Of a stretch of 32,067 nucleotides of DNA, positions 8,583-16,783 are shown in pieces. Source of the DNA: SVKR01 sp963605115 (lineage in GTDB: Bacteria > Bacillota > Clostridia > Oscillospirales > Oscillospiraceae); contig CAVCTM010000011.1 in the NCBI GenBank assembly GCA_963605115.1, forward strand, positions 1 through 32,067, written 5' to 3'. Numbering within the stretch: the stretch's first letter is position 1; each line of letters opens with the position of its first letter. The translations under genes were made by a program, and so were the position numbers. Under the pieces are notes generated by a model. That model ran no database searches and was not told the origin of the DNA. It saw only the letters and a program-made list of their open reading frames with translations.

Positions 8583-9899
8583 ATGCTGATCGACCCCATC
8601 ATTATGCAGTTTCCCGACGCGCTCGACCGCGAGCGCTTTGTCATCGCAACCTATTACGCCGCGGCGAAGCCCGGCACGAATATGGTGAAATTCGCCGCCG
8701 CGCTCGCCGTGGAGCAGACCTGCGGTACATGGCTGCGCGTCCCCGGCGAGACCCCCGAGGTGCGCGAGCGCGCCATCGGCCGCGTCGTCGGCGTTTACGA
8801 AGCCCCGGCCTACCAGATCGGCGTTCCCGCCGAGGTTGCGGAGCGGCATTTTATCCTGCGCATCGCCTATCCGTGGGAAAACTTCGGCGCGCAGCTTACG
8901 ATGCTGCTCTCCACCGTTATCGGCAACATCTCCTCCTCCGGCAAGGTGAAGCTTGTGGACCTCGAGTTCCCGCCGCGCTTTCTGGAGGGCTTTCAGGGCC
9001 CGAAATTCGGCGTGCAGGGCGTGCGCGAGCTGCTCGGCGTTTATGACCGGCCGCTGCTGAACAACATGATCAAGCCCTGCATCGGGCTGGACGCGGAAAA
9101 GACTGCGGAGCTCGCCTATGAAGCCGCCGTCGGCGGCGTGGACGTCATCAAGGACGACGAGCTGGTCTGCGACCCGCCGTTCTGCCGCCTTGCCGACCGC
9201 GTGAAGGCGGTCATGGACGCCGTGCATCGCGCCGACGAGGTAAAGGGTGAAAAAACGCTCTATGCCTTCAACATCACCGCCCCCGCCATGCAGATGCGCG
9301 ACAACGCTTACCGCGCGCTGGACGCCGGCGCAAACGCGCTCATGATCAATTATGCCGCCTGCGGGCTCGACACGGCGCGCATGATCACGGAGGACCCCAA
9401 TATTCAGGTTCCCATTCTCGCCCACTCGGACTATACCGGCGCGCAGTATGCGAGCGAGTGGTCCGGGCTCGCCGCCGTGCTCATCGGCGCGAAGCTGCCG
9501 CGCCTCGCGGGACTTGACATGATCATCGGGCTGACGCCTTACGGAAAGTTCCCGATGCTGATGGACACCTTCGTGGGCATGGGCTATCAAATGCTGATGC
9601 CGCTGCGCCATATCCGCCCCGCGTTTCCGATGCCCGGCGGCGGGACGACGCCCGGGCACATCGCGGATATCGTCAAGAAGCTCGGAAACGACGTGATGAT
9701 CGCCGCCGGCGGCGCGATCCATGGCCACCCGATGGGCGCCGCCGCCGGAGCCCGCGCCTTCCGTCAGGGCATCGACGCGGTCTGCCGCGGCGAGAGCCTG
9801 GAGGAGGCGGGATGCGAGCACGAGGAGCTTGGCGCCGCGCTGCGCCTCTGGGGCGTCTATTCCGAGGAAAAGGGCGGGATCTTTGATCTGAAGGGCTGA
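8583..9899 (+). CDS. RuBisCO-like protein, probable sugar-acid phosphate decarboxylase
   Basis: A 438-residue RuBisCO large-chain homologue. It keeps the Lys of the NMIKPCIGL motif (K164), the metal-site set K190-D192-E193 in GGVDVIKDDE, a loop-6-like Lys322 in TPYGKFP, and the Gly-rich phosphate-binding segments MPGGGTTPGH (350-359) and AAGGAIHGHP (375-384). True RuBisCO has a second Lys in the KPK motif; here it is Cys166. No small subunit or phosphoribulokinase is present, so this is a form IV-type protein, not a CO2-fixing enzyme. Two isomerases encoded nearby act on tetrulose phosphates. By analogy with the RuBisCO-like decarboxylase of D-apionate catabolism, it may release CO2 from 3-oxo-isoapionate 4-phosphate to give L-erythrulose 1-phosphate. 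Family is firm; substrate is inferred. Confidence 0.93.
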   Translation: MLIDPIIMQFPDALDRERFVIATYYAAAKPGTNMVKFAAALAVEQTCGTWLRVPGETPEVRERAIGRVVGVYEAPAYQIGVPAEVAERHFILRIAYPWENFGAQLTMLLSTVIGNISSSGKVKLVDLEFPPRFLEGFQGPKFGVQGVRELLGVYDRPLLNNMIKPCIGLDAEKTAELAYEAAVGGVDVIKDDELVCDPPFCRLADRVKAVMDAVHRADEVKGEKTLYAFNITAPAMQMRDNAYRALDAGANALMINYAACGLDTARMITEDPNIQVPILAHSDYTGAQYASEWSGLAAVLIGAKLPRLAGLDMIIGLTPYGKFPMLMDTFVGMGYQMLMPLRHIRPAFPMPGGGTTPGHIADIVKKLGNDVMIAAGGAIHGHPMGAAAGARAFRQGIDAVCRGESLEEAGCEHEELGAALRLWGVYSEEKGGIFDLKG

Positions 9900-9911
9900 A
9901 AAAGCGTTGAA

Positions 9912-9947
9912 AACAAAAGCGAGGGCATTTAAGTCCTCGCTTTTGTT
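9912..9947. terminator. Bidirectional terminator between RuBisCO-like gene and operon end
   Basis: A perfect 13-bp stem, AACAAAAGCGAGG (9912-9924) with CCTCGCTTTTGTT (9935-9947), with A- and T-rich flanks in the stem. It overlaps the stop codon of the last minus-strand operon gene and ends both convergent units. Confidence 0.78.
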
Positions 9948-10776
9948 ATCGGTTGGTCTTCAGACCCCGGTATTCCTCCGTGATGCTGCGGATGGCGGTC
10001 TCGGCGGGGATGCGCTCGCCGCCGCTGCCGGCGGCGCAGCCGTCCGCGCCCGTGGCGCGCAGGGCTTTTTCCACCGCCTCCGGCGTGTCGAGCACGCCGC
10101 CGTGGACCAGCACGAGCGCCTCCGGCGATGCACGGCGCACCGCCTCCGTCATACCGCGCAGCAGGCGCAGCACGCGGTCGAAGTGGTCCGCGGCGCTTTC
10201 GCCCGCCTCGCGCGGAAATCCGGCGAGCAGACCGACAACATCCGCGCCTGCCTCGGCCAAGGCTGCCGCCTCCGCCGCGTCCGCCGCCCAAGCCGCGGAA
10301 AAGACGTTCCGCTCCCGCGCGCAGCGGATGAGCGCGAGCTCGCGGGCGGTGCCCATCCCGGCGCGGTCCAGCAGCGCGCGCAGCTCTGTGCCGTAGGTGC
10401 TGCAAAACGGCTCGTTGCTGACGCCGGAAAAGCCCATGCTGACGAATTCGTCGATAAGCGCCGGAATGTGAATCCGCGGGTCGTGGACACCGAGCCCGGC
10501 GACGCAGGGGGTATGGTCCACGAGGGGCAGAATTTTCCGTCCGAGCGCGCGCATCTCCTCGTTCACATCGCCGTAGGGCAGCCACGCGAGCAGACTGGGG
10601 AGCCCCTCCATGCGCCGCGCGGCGGCGGTGTAAATGCTGATATAGTCCGCGCCGCCCGCCTCCGCGCTGCGCGCGGAAAGCCCGCTGCCCGCGCCGAAGG
10701 CGAGCAGGGCTCCGCCGCTCTCCACGCGGCTGCGGAGCCGCGCGAGAATTTCCTCCCGCGGGATAAAGCCCGCCAT
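9946..10776 (-). CDS. PF09370-type TIM-barrel protein, copy a (diverged)
   Basis: A 276-residue member of the 'phosphoenolpyruvate hydrolase-like' TIM-barrel family (PF09370), also the C-terminal half of plant Tm-1. Shared features are GSGLSARSAEAGGAD (about 30-44), MGFSG (114-118), HGG (225-227) and GERIP (253-257). The loop that reads H-x-GGT-x-GG in the other two copies is LLAGFPREA here (183-191), so an active-site element is missing and the job may differ. The ATG at 10776 follows AAGGAGGTG inside the end of the upstream isomerase gene, whose stop is 2 bp away, so translation is probably coupled. Last gene of the nine-gene operon. Catalytic role unknown. Confidence 0.82.
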   Translation of the reverse strand: MAGFIPREEILARLRSRVESGGALLAFGAGSGLSARSAEAGGADYISIYTAAARRMEGLPSLLAWLPYGDVNEEMRALGRKILPLVDHTPCVAGLGVHDPRIHIPALIDEFVSMGFSGVSNEPFCSTYGTELRALLDRAGMGTARELALIRCARERNVFSAAWAADAAEAAALAEAGADVVGLLAGFPREAGESAADHFDRVLRLLRGMTEAVRRASPEALVLVHGGVLDTPEAVEKALRATGADGCAAGSGGERIPAETAIRSITEEYRGLKTNR

Positions 10777-10778
10777 GG

Positions 10779-11576
10779 TCAGCGCACCTCCTTCGCACGG
10801 AATACGGGCAGCAGGCTGCGCACGAGCGCGGCGTAGCCCGCCGCGGTCCATGCCGCGCGGCCGACGAATACGCCGTTCACGTTTTCCTGCCGCACATAGT
10901 CCGCGGCGTTCGCGGCGTTCACGCTGCCGCCGTAGAGAATGGGAATGTCCGCACCGGCTTCGCCGAAGCGGGAGACGAGCGCCCGGCGCAGCGCGGCGTG
11001 GCGCGCCGCGGCATAGTCTGCCGGGGCGGGCGTTCCCGCCGTGCCGATCGCCCAGACGGGCTCGTAGGCGACGATCAGCCCCGCCGTGTCCGCCGCGGAA
11101 AGACCCGCCGTGCCGCGCAGAAGCTGCGTCTCCAGCACGGCGTCCGCCACGCCGTCGCGCTTTTCCTCCTCCGTCTCGCCGACGCAGAGCAGCGCCGTCA
11201 GACCGAGCGCACGCGCCGTGCGCACCTTGCTGCCGATCTCGGCGTCCGTTTCGCGGAAGATATGGCGGCGCTCGCTGTGGCCGAGCTCCGCGATCTCCAC
11301 GCCGAGCTCCACGAGGCTGAGGGGCGAGATCTCTCCCGTGAGTGCGCCGCGCAGCTCCCAGCTCATGTTCTGGGCGCCGAGCGCGATGGCGCTGCCCTCC
11401 AGCACTTCCCGCGCGCGGGAGAGCACCGTGTGGGAGGGGATGACGAACATTTTCGCCTCCTCCGCGGGGATGTCCGCCGTCTCCGCGCGCAGGGCGCGGA
11501 GATAGTCCAGCGCTTCGCCGTCCGTCATGGACATTTTGGTGTTGGTCCCGAAATAAAAACGCCCGCAGCGCGCCAT
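10779..11576 (-). CDS. lerI: Triose-phosphate-isomerase-like, probable L-erythrulose-1-P isomerase
   Basis: A 265-residue TIM-fold isomerase. It has the N12-x-K14 pair in GTNTKM, the electrophile His100 in LGHSERR, the base Glu172 in AYEPVWAIGT and the phosphate-binding YGGSVN (215-220). FVGRAAW near the C-terminus replaces the usual GGASL of glycolytic TPI, and the start GTNTKM replaces GNWKMN. TPI paralogues paired with an RpiB paralogue convert L-erythrulose 1-phosphate to D-erythrulose 4-phosphate in erythritol, threitol and apionate pathways (LerI/EryH). Here the RpiB gene is 15 bp upstream. ATG at 11576 with GGGAGG. The fold is certain; the tetrulose specificity is inferred from context. 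Confidence 0.85.
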   Translation of the reverse strand: MARCGRFYFGTNTKMSMTDGEALDYLRALRAETADIPAEEAKMFVIPSHTVLSRAREVLEGSAIALGAQNMSWELRGALTGEISPLSLVELGVEIAELGHSERRHIFRETDAEIGSKVRTARALGLTALLCVGETEEEKRDGVADAVLETQLLRGTAGLSAADTAGLIVAYEPVWAIGTAGTPAPADYAAARHAALRRALVSRFGEAGADIPILYGGSVNAANAADYVRQENVNGVFVGRAAWTAAGYAALVRSLLPVFRAKEVR

Positions 11577-11591
11577 AAGCTTTTCCTCCCT

Positions 11592-12059
11592 TCAGACCGC
11601 CTTCATGGTCTTTTCCTCCAGATGGCGGATGTCCGCCACCTTGGGGGTGGACGAGCCGTCCTTAAACTCCAACTCCAGCCACTCCTTCAGGATCTTTTTC
11701 GCGAGCTCAGGTCCGATGACGCGCGCGCCGAAGCAGATGACGTTGCCCTTGTTGCTGAGCTTCAGCCGCTCGCCGGAGAAGCTGTCGTGGCAGACGCCGG
11801 CGCGGATGCCGGGGAATTTGTTGGCGCACATCGCCATGCCGAGGCCCGTGCCGCAGATGAGCACGCCCTCCTTTTCATAGCCGCTTGCGATGATCTCCTC
11901 ACAGACGCGCTCGGCGATGCGGGGGTAAGTCGTGGGGTCGTTGCTGCTGTCGCAGCCCATATTCTCGACGGGATAGCCCAGCGAGGCGATGAACGCCGTG
12001 AGCTGCTCCTTCATCGGCACGGCGGCGCTATCGCAGCCGATCACGATCGTTTTTTTCAT
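11592..12059 (-). CDS. derI: RpiB/LacAB-family, probable D-erythrulose-4-P isomerase
   Basis: A 155-residue sugar-phosphate isomerase of the RpiB family. The catalytic Cys69 is in GVLICGTGLGM, and the family segments ANKFPGIRAG and FGARVIGPELAKKIL are present. Two histidines of ribose-5-phosphate isomerase B are replaced: CDH near the N-terminus is CDS (Ser11), and the ring-opening His of the HN-x-x-N segment is Ser102 in KLSNKGN. EryI/DerI-type enzymes, whose substrate D-erythrulose 4-phosphate is open-chain, share such changes as I recall them. The likely product is D-erythrose 4-phosphate, which enters the pentose phosphate pathway. ATG at 12059 with AAGGAGG; 15 bp before the TPI-like gene. 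Confidence 0.87.
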   Translation of the reverse strand: MKKTIVIGCDSAAVPMKEQLTAFIASLGYPVENMGCDSSNDPTTYPRIAERVCEEIIASGYEKEGVLICGTGLGMAMCANKFPGIRAGVCHDSFSGERLKLSNKGNVICFGARVIGPELAKKILKEWLELEFKDGSSTPKVADIRHLEEKTMKAV

Positions 12060-12086
12060 AGTCTGCTTCCTCCTTGGGGCGTTTCT

Positions 12087-12914
12087 TCAGCGCAGCCGCA
12101 GTGCCTTGAACTGCGTCACGACCTCGGTCACGGCGCGCTCGACCGGGATGCGCTCGATGCTCGATGCGCCGATGAAGCCATGGACGTCCGTGTTTTCAAA
12201 CACCTGCCGCACGCTTTCGGGGTCCTCGAAGGGTCCGCCGTGGGTCACGACGAACACGTTCGGGTTTTCCCGCATTGCAATGTCGAAATAGCGCTGGGTC
12301 ATCTCGCAGGCCTCGGCGATGCTGCGGCTCGTGCGCGAGCCGATCATGCCGCCCGTCGTGCCGCCCACATGGACGCCGACGATATCCACGCCCGCGGCGA
12401 CGAAGTCGCGCACGTCCTGCTCCGTGAAGGCGTAAGCCACGGTGAAGATGTCCTTTTTCGCGCAGCCGGCGATCATTTTCACCTCTTCGGGAACACCGCA
12501 GCCGAGCGCGTCGATCTGGTTGCGGATGACGCCCTCATACGAGCCGAGGGCGGGCACGTTCGTGATGCCGGAAAAGCCCATCTCCATCAGACGGTCGATG
12601 AACATCGGGATGTTGCGGTAAGGGTCGCTCGCGCCGACGCCGGCGATGACCGGGGTGCTGTGAACCACGTTCAGCATGCGGTTTCCGAGCTGCTCCGTGA
12701 TGGCGTTGGCGTCGCCGTAGGGCAGATAGCCGCAGAGCGACGCCGCGCCGTCCATGCGGAACGGTCCGGTGTTGTATGCCATGATAAGGTCGATCCCCGC
12801 GCGGTCGGCAGCCTTGGCGACAAGACCGATGCCCGCGCCGCCCAAAATGATCGGCTCATGGCGGCTGACCTGCGCGCGCAGACGGGCGCGGATGGCGCTG
12901 CGTTCAAATTTCAT
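12087..12914 (-). CDS. PF09370-type TIM-barrel protein, copy b
   Basis: A 275-residue PF09370 protein with the full family pattern: GGAGIGLVAKAADRAGID (25-42), an IAGVG strand (90-94), MGFSG (112-116), H182-VGGTTGG, THGGP (224-228) and SSIERIP (251-257). The two Gly-rich loops and the acidic-Arg-Ile-Pro end look like a phosphate-binding active site at the C-terminal face of a TIM barrel. The family is named for resemblance to phosphoenolpyruvate-type enzymes; no reaction is established to my knowledge. It lies 28 bp downstream of the Tm-1-like gene, and in plants these two domains are fused in one protein, so the products probably act together. ATG at 12914 with GAGGAG at a somewhat long spacing. 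Confidence 0.87.
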   Translation of the reverse strand: MKFERSAIRARLRAQVSRHEPIILGGAGIGLVAKAADRAGIDLIMAYNTGPFRMDGAASLCGYLPYGDANAITEQLGNRMLNVVHSTPVIAGVGASDPYRNIPMFIDRLMEMGFSGITNVPALGSYEGVIRNQIDALGCGVPEEVKMIAGCAKKDIFTVAYAFTEQDVRDFVAAGVDIVGVHVGGTTGGMIGSRTSRSIAEACEMTQRYFDIAMRENPNVFVVTHGGPFEDPESVRQVFENTDVHGFIGASSIERIPVERAVTEVVTQFKALRLR

Positions 12915-12942
12915 AGATTCTCACATTCTCCTCTCAGAAGAT

Positions 12943-14172
12943 TCAGCCGACCCGTCGGGCGCTGCGCTCCAGCAGCGCGAGCATGCGCGCGGCAAGCATA
13001 TCGGCAAATTCCGGGTCGTTGATGTGGCAGTTCAGCTCGCGCACCGGGATATCCGGGCGCAGCGCGCCGCGGAGCGCTGCGAAGAGCGCGGCGTCGGCGT
13101 CCGGACCGTACCAGTCCGAGCCCTCGCGGTCATAAGACGAAATGCCGCGCAGGGGCAGCAGCACCTCCGTGGAGCCGCGGGCGGCGCTCAGCCGCTCGCC
13201 GAGCAGCTTTCCGATGACGCGGTTGTCCGCCTCCTCCGTGCGCATGACGGTGGTGCTGGGGTTATGCATCATAAAGCGGCGCTTCTCGCCGCGGTAGCGC
13301 TCCGGCACCGTTTCCGGACCGAGGAAATTGACCATGTCCAGTCCGCCGACGCTCACGACCTGCGGAATCCCCATGTCACCCGCGGCGGCAAGGCGCTCGC
13401 CGGTCACGGCACAGGTGCCGCCCATATAGGTCTGACCGACCTCCGCCGTGGTGAGGTCCACGACGCCGCAGATGCGGCCCGTTCGGATGAGCTTTTCCAT
13501 GTTCGCACCGCCGACGCCGTTGCTGTGGAAGACCCAGACCTCGTAGCCCGCCTCCTCCAGCTGCGCGCGGACGCGGTCGGCGCAGAGGGTCGTGATGCCG
13601 AACATGCTGACGGCGACGACGGGCTTTTCCGCCGCGCCGAGTCGCGCGCCGGACACCAGCGCCGCGATCGTCTCCGCCGCGCTGTCGATGGCGTAGCGCA
13701 GGAGGGCGTTCAGCCCCGCGATGTCCACGACGGGGTCGAGCACGACCGTGTCGCCGCCGGAGACGAACAGCTCCCTTACGGCGCGGGCGAGGGTGCTCAC
13801 CATGACCTTGGGCACGCCGATGGGCAGCGCCGCCATGGCCGTCATGCCGAGATAGGTCCCCTGGCCGCCGCCCATAGAGATCGCGCCCTGAATTTCGCCG
13901 GCGGCGAAGAGCTCGCCCACGATGGCGGCTGCGCCGCGCGCCATAACGGTCAGCGCGTCGGCGGGCGCGTTTTTCGCGAGCAGCTCCGCTGTGGTGCTGC
14001 CGCCGCGCCGTGCAACGCCGTCCGCGGGATAGTCCGCCGGAAAGCCCGCCGGACCGACGACGCCGCAGTCGATGACGCAGCAGTCGCAGCCGAGCTGGCG
14101 GATGCGGTTTTTCAGATAGAGAAACTCCGCGCCCTTGGTATCCAGCGTGCCGATGATGGCTATTTTGTTCAT
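12943..14172 (-). CDS. Tm-1-like ATP-binding protein (UPF0261 family)
   Basis: A 409-residue protein of the UPF0261/Tm-1-like family. Marks are the start MNKIAIIGTLDTKGAEFLYL, SMGGGQGTYLG (99-109), the strand IGVPKVMVSTLAR (118-130), FHSNGVGGANMEKLI (215-229) and VDLTTAEVGQ (238-247). The same domain forms the N-terminal half of the tomato Tm-1 resistance protein, where it binds ATP; its normal metabolic job is not known to me. ATG at 14172 follows GGAGG, 14 bp after the permease stop. Its place between a sugar importer and tetrulose isomerases suggests an early catabolic step, perhaps ATP-dependent activation of a sugar acid, filling in for the absent DUF1537 kinase. That role is speculation. 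Confidence 0.9.
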   Translation of the reverse strand: MNKIAIIGTLDTKGAEFLYLKNRIRQLGCDCCVIDCGVVGPAGFPADYPADGVARRGGSTTAELLAKNAPADALTVMARGAAAIVGELFAAGEIQGAISMGGGQGTYLGMTAMAALPIGVPKVMVSTLARAVRELFVSGGDTVVLDPVVDIAGLNALLRYAIDSAAETIAALVSGARLGAAEKPVVAVSMFGITTLCADRVRAQLEEAGYEVWVFHSNGVGGANMEKLIRTGRICGVVDLTTAEVGQTYMGGTCAVTGERLAAAGDMGIPQVVSVGGLDMVNFLGPETVPERYRGEKRRFMMHNPSTTVMRTEEADNRVIGKLLGERLSAARGSTEVLLPLRGISSYDREGSDWYGPDADAALFAALRGALRPDIPVRELNCHINDPEFADMLAARMLALLERSARRVG

Positions 14173-14186
14173 AAGCGTTCCTCCGC

Positions 14187-15143
14187 TTATTTCTTCGTCC
14201 GCGTGCTCATAGCGACCGCCACGACGATGATGGCGCCCTTGATGATGGACTGCACCGTGGTGGAGATGCCCATGATCATCAGCGCGTTTGTGATGGAGAT
14301 GAGGATGAGCGCGCCGACGGCGGTCATGGGAATGGAGCCGCTGCCGCCGTTGAAGGCGGTGCCGCCGAGCACGACGGCGGCGATGGCGTCCATCGCGTAG
14401 TCGCCGCCGACGTCCGGCCGCGCCTGGCTCAGACGCGCGATCATCAGCAGGCCGCAGAGGCCGGCGAGCAGACCGGAGACCGTCATGACCTTCACGACGA
14501 CGTTTTCCGTGCGGATGCCGGAAAAGCGCGCCGCGGTGCGGTTGCCGCCGAGCGCCTTCACCTTGGCGCCGAAGGGCGTGCGGTGGTAAAAGAAGAACGA
14601 CACCGCACCGACGAGCAGCATCCACCAGAGCAGCAGCGGCACGCCGAGGAACGTGGCGTTGCCCCAGACCTTGCTGAAGGTGTCGGAATAGAGCACGAGC
14701 GCCTTCTGGCTTGTCACGGTCGTTGCGATGCCGGAATAGACATAGGTCGTGCCGAGCGTGACGAGGAAGCTCGGCAGCTTCAGCTTGGTGACGAGAATGC
14801 CGTTCAGCAGCCCGCAGGCAACGCCCGTTGCGATGCCTGCCGCCGCCGCGGTCCAGATGCCGAGCCCGGTCTTGTTCATAATAAGTCCCGCGACCATGCC
14901 GGAGAGCGCCGTCATGGCGCCGACGGAAAAGTCGATCTCGCCCGCGGTGATGCAGAAGGTCAGGCCAAAGCCCAGGATGGCGATGACCGCGACCTGCCGG
15001 CCGATGACCAGCGCGTTCTGGAACGTGCGGAACTTCGGCTCGACGACGGAGAAGACAAGGATCATCAGAATGAACACAACGAGCATGAAGTTGTTGCTGA
15101 TGACCTGCCAGAATTTACTCTGGAAAAAGGATCTGTTTTTCAT
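14187..15143 (-). CDS. Ribose-type ABC importer permease (RbsC family)
   Basis: A 318-residue integral membrane protein with eight or more hydrophobic segments, for example FMLVVFILMILVFSVV (19-34). It has the RbsC-family signatures GEIDFSVGAM (68-77), LPSFLVTLGT and GGTAFNGGSGSI. It would form the membrane channel of a CUT2 sugar importer. ATG at 15143 is preceded by AGAGG, only 3 bp after the stop of the ATPase gene, so the two are translated together. It belongs to the operon of sugar-phosphate isomerases and PF09370 proteins, so its cargo is presumably the substrate of that pathway, such as apiose, apionate or a related branched or four-carbon sugar (inference). Confidence 0.93.
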   Translation of the reverse strand: MKNRSFFQSKFWQVISNNFMLVVFILMILVFSVVEPKFRTFQNALVIGRQVAVIAILGFGLTFCITAGEIDFSVGAMTALSGMVAGLIMNKTGLGIWTAAAAGIATGVACGLLNGILVTKLKLPSFLVTLGTTYVYSGIATTVTSQKALVLYSDTFSKVWGNATFLGVPLLLWWMLLVGAVSFFFYHRTPFGAKVKALGGNRTAARFSGIRTENVVVKVMTVSGLLAGLCGLLMIARLSQARPDVGGDYAMDAIAAVVLGGTAFNGGSGSIPMTAVGALILISITNALMIMGISTTVQSIIKGAIIVVAVAMSTRTKK

Positions 15144-15146
15144 AGA

Positions 15147-16676
15147 TCAGCCGACCTCTTTTCTGCGGTTTGCCTTATCGCGCATAATGGTGCTCATGAT
15201 CTCCTCCTGTGTCGTTTCCCGATACTCCGCGATGATGCGGTAATCGTTCATGACAACGATGCGGTCGCTGTTGCTCAGCAGCTCCGGCATTTCGGAGGAG
15301 ATGAGCAGGATGGAAATGCCCTGCTCGCTCAGACGGCGGATAAGGCGGTGCACCTCGTCCTTGGCCTGCACGTCGATGCCGGCGGTGGGCTCGTCAAGGA
15401 TGAGCACCTTCGGCTCCGTGGCGAGCCACTTGGCGATGACCACCTTCTGCTGGTTGCCGCCGGAGAGCTGGCTGAGCTTTTTGCGCTCGCTCTCCGTCTT
15501 GATGCGCAGCTCGTCGATGAAGCGGCGGGCGAGCGCGCTCTTTTTCTTCCGGTTTTCCACGCCGTGGTCGCTGATGCGGCCCAGCACGGTGAGGGCGATG
15601 TTGTCCTCGATGCTGTGGATGGCGACGATGCCCTGAAGCTGGCGGCTCTCCGGCACCATGGCGATGCCGTGGGCGATGGCGCGGTCCACGGTCAGGCTTT
15701 TCAGCTCCTCGCCCTCAAGCAGCACCTGCCCGGTCCGGATGCGCTCGATGCCGAACAGCAGCTGCATCAGCTCCGTGCGCCCGCTGCCGACGAGTCCTGC
15801 AAAGCCGAGGATCTCGCCCCGGCGGAGCCGGAAGCTGACGCCGGAAAAGCGCTTTCCGTCGCCGAGACCGCGCACGTCCAGCACGACCGGCGCGTCGGAA
15901 AAATCGCGGTGACGCCGCGCGGCGTAATCGTCGCGGCTGATCTCGCGGCCGACCATGGCGGTGACGACCTTGTCGAAGTTGAGATTTGCGGTCTCGTCCG
16001 TCAGGACGGACACGCCGTCGCGCAGGACCGTGATGCGGTCGGCGAGGCGGAAGATCTCGTCCATACGGTGGGAGATATAGATGATGCTGGTGCCCTCCTC
16101 CCGGAGCCGTCCGATGATCTGGAACAGGGCATCCGCCTCCGCCTTGGAAAGCGTGGAGGTCGGCTCGTCCATCACGAGCAGCTTCGGGGTGATGGCGATG
16201 CCCTTGACCGCCTCGGCGATCTGGCGGCGCGCCATGGAGAGGTTTCCGATCTTTTCGTCGGGGTTTAAGTCGATGCCGTAGCGGTCCAGAATGCGCTGCG
16301 TTTCCTCGCGCATCCGCCGGCGGTCGGTCAGAACGCCGCCGCGCGTCGGCTCCTTGCAGAGAAATACGTTTTCCGCCACCGTGAGCGTCGGGACGAGGCT
16401 CAGCTCCTGAAAGATGGCGGCGATTCCGTTCTGCGCCGCCTCGTGGGGAGAGCTCAGCTTCAGCTCCCTGCCGTCGAGGACCACCGTCCCGCCGTTTTTT
16501 GGCACGATGCCCATCAGGATCTTGATCAGCGTGCTTTTCCCGGCGCCGTTTTCGCCGACGAGCGCGTGGACCTCGCCGCGGCGCAGGGAAAAGTTGACCT
16601 TCTTCAGGACCGGCACGCTGCCGTAGGATTTTTCAATGTCCCGCATGTCCAGCAGGACGTCATTCACCGGTTCCAA
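15147..16676 (-). CDS. Ribose-type ABC importer ATPase, tandem domains (RbsA family)
   Basis: A 509-residue tandem ATPase. The first half has Walker A GENGAGKST (41-49), a LSMARRQIAEAVKGI signature (147-160) and Walker B LLVMDEPT. The second half has a degenerate Walker A (GLVGSGRTEL), LSGGNQQKV and VLILDEPTAGID, as is normal for RbsA/MglA proteins. The start appears to be TTG at 16676: an in-frame stop lies three codons upstream, AAGGAG precedes at about 14 bp, and the next ATG would cut into the first strand. It powers the CUT2 importer with the permease and binding protein around it. A double hairpin separates it from the binding-protein gene. Confidence 0.94.
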   Translation of the reverse strand: MEPVNDVLLDMRDIEKSYGSVPVLKKVNFSLRRGEVHALVGENGAGKSTLIKILMGIVPKNGGTVVLDGRELKLSSPHEAAQNGIAAIFQELSLVPTLTVAENVFLCKEPTRGGVLTDRRRMREETQRILDRYGIDLNPDEKIGNLSMARRQIAEAVKGIAITPKLLVMDEPTSTLSKAEADALFQIIGRLREEGTSIIYISHRMDEIFRLADRITVLRDGVSVLTDETANLNFDKVVTAMVGREISRDDYAARRHRDFSDAPVVLDVRGLGDGKRFSGVSFRLRRGEILGFAGLVGSGRTELMQLLFGIERIRTGQVLLEGEELKSLTVDRAIAHGIAMVPESRQLQGIVAIHSIEDNIALTVLGRISDHGVENRKKKSALARRFIDELRIKTESERKKLSQLSGGNQQKVVIAKWLATEPKVLILDEPTAGIDVQAKDEVHRLIRRLSEQGISILLISSEMPELLSNSDRIVVMNDYRIIAEYRETTQEEIMSTIMRDKANRRKEVG

Positions 16677-16698
16677 TGCTTTGTTTCACGCTCCTTTG

Positions 16699-16758
16699 CC
16701 CGCTTTTTTGAGAAAGCGGGCGGCGCCGTCCGAGGGGTTTTTGCCGGCGGCGCCGCCC
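16699..16758 (-). promoter_or_regulatory. Overlapping hairpins between binding-protein and ATPase genes
   Basis: Read on the minus strand, an 11-bp GC-only stem (16748-16758 with 16718-16728) is followed by an 8-bp stem (16713-16720 with 16699-16706). They share bases 16718-16720, so both cannot form fully at once. No U-run follows the first. It probably protects or attenuates the message so that more binding protein than ATPase is made. Confidence 0.6.
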
Positions 16759-16783
16759 TGAATGATCTCAGATTATGATTTTC

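Noticed and set aside
8583..9899. True CO2-fixing RuBisCO
   Set aside because: The KPK motif is altered, there is no small subunit or phosphoribulokinase, and the context is sugar import and catabolism.
10779..11576. Glycolytic triose-phosphate isomerase
   Set aside because: The N-terminal and phosphate-loop motifs deviate, and it is paired with an RpiB paralogue inside a sugar operon. A housekeeping TPI would sit with gap/pgk/eno genes.
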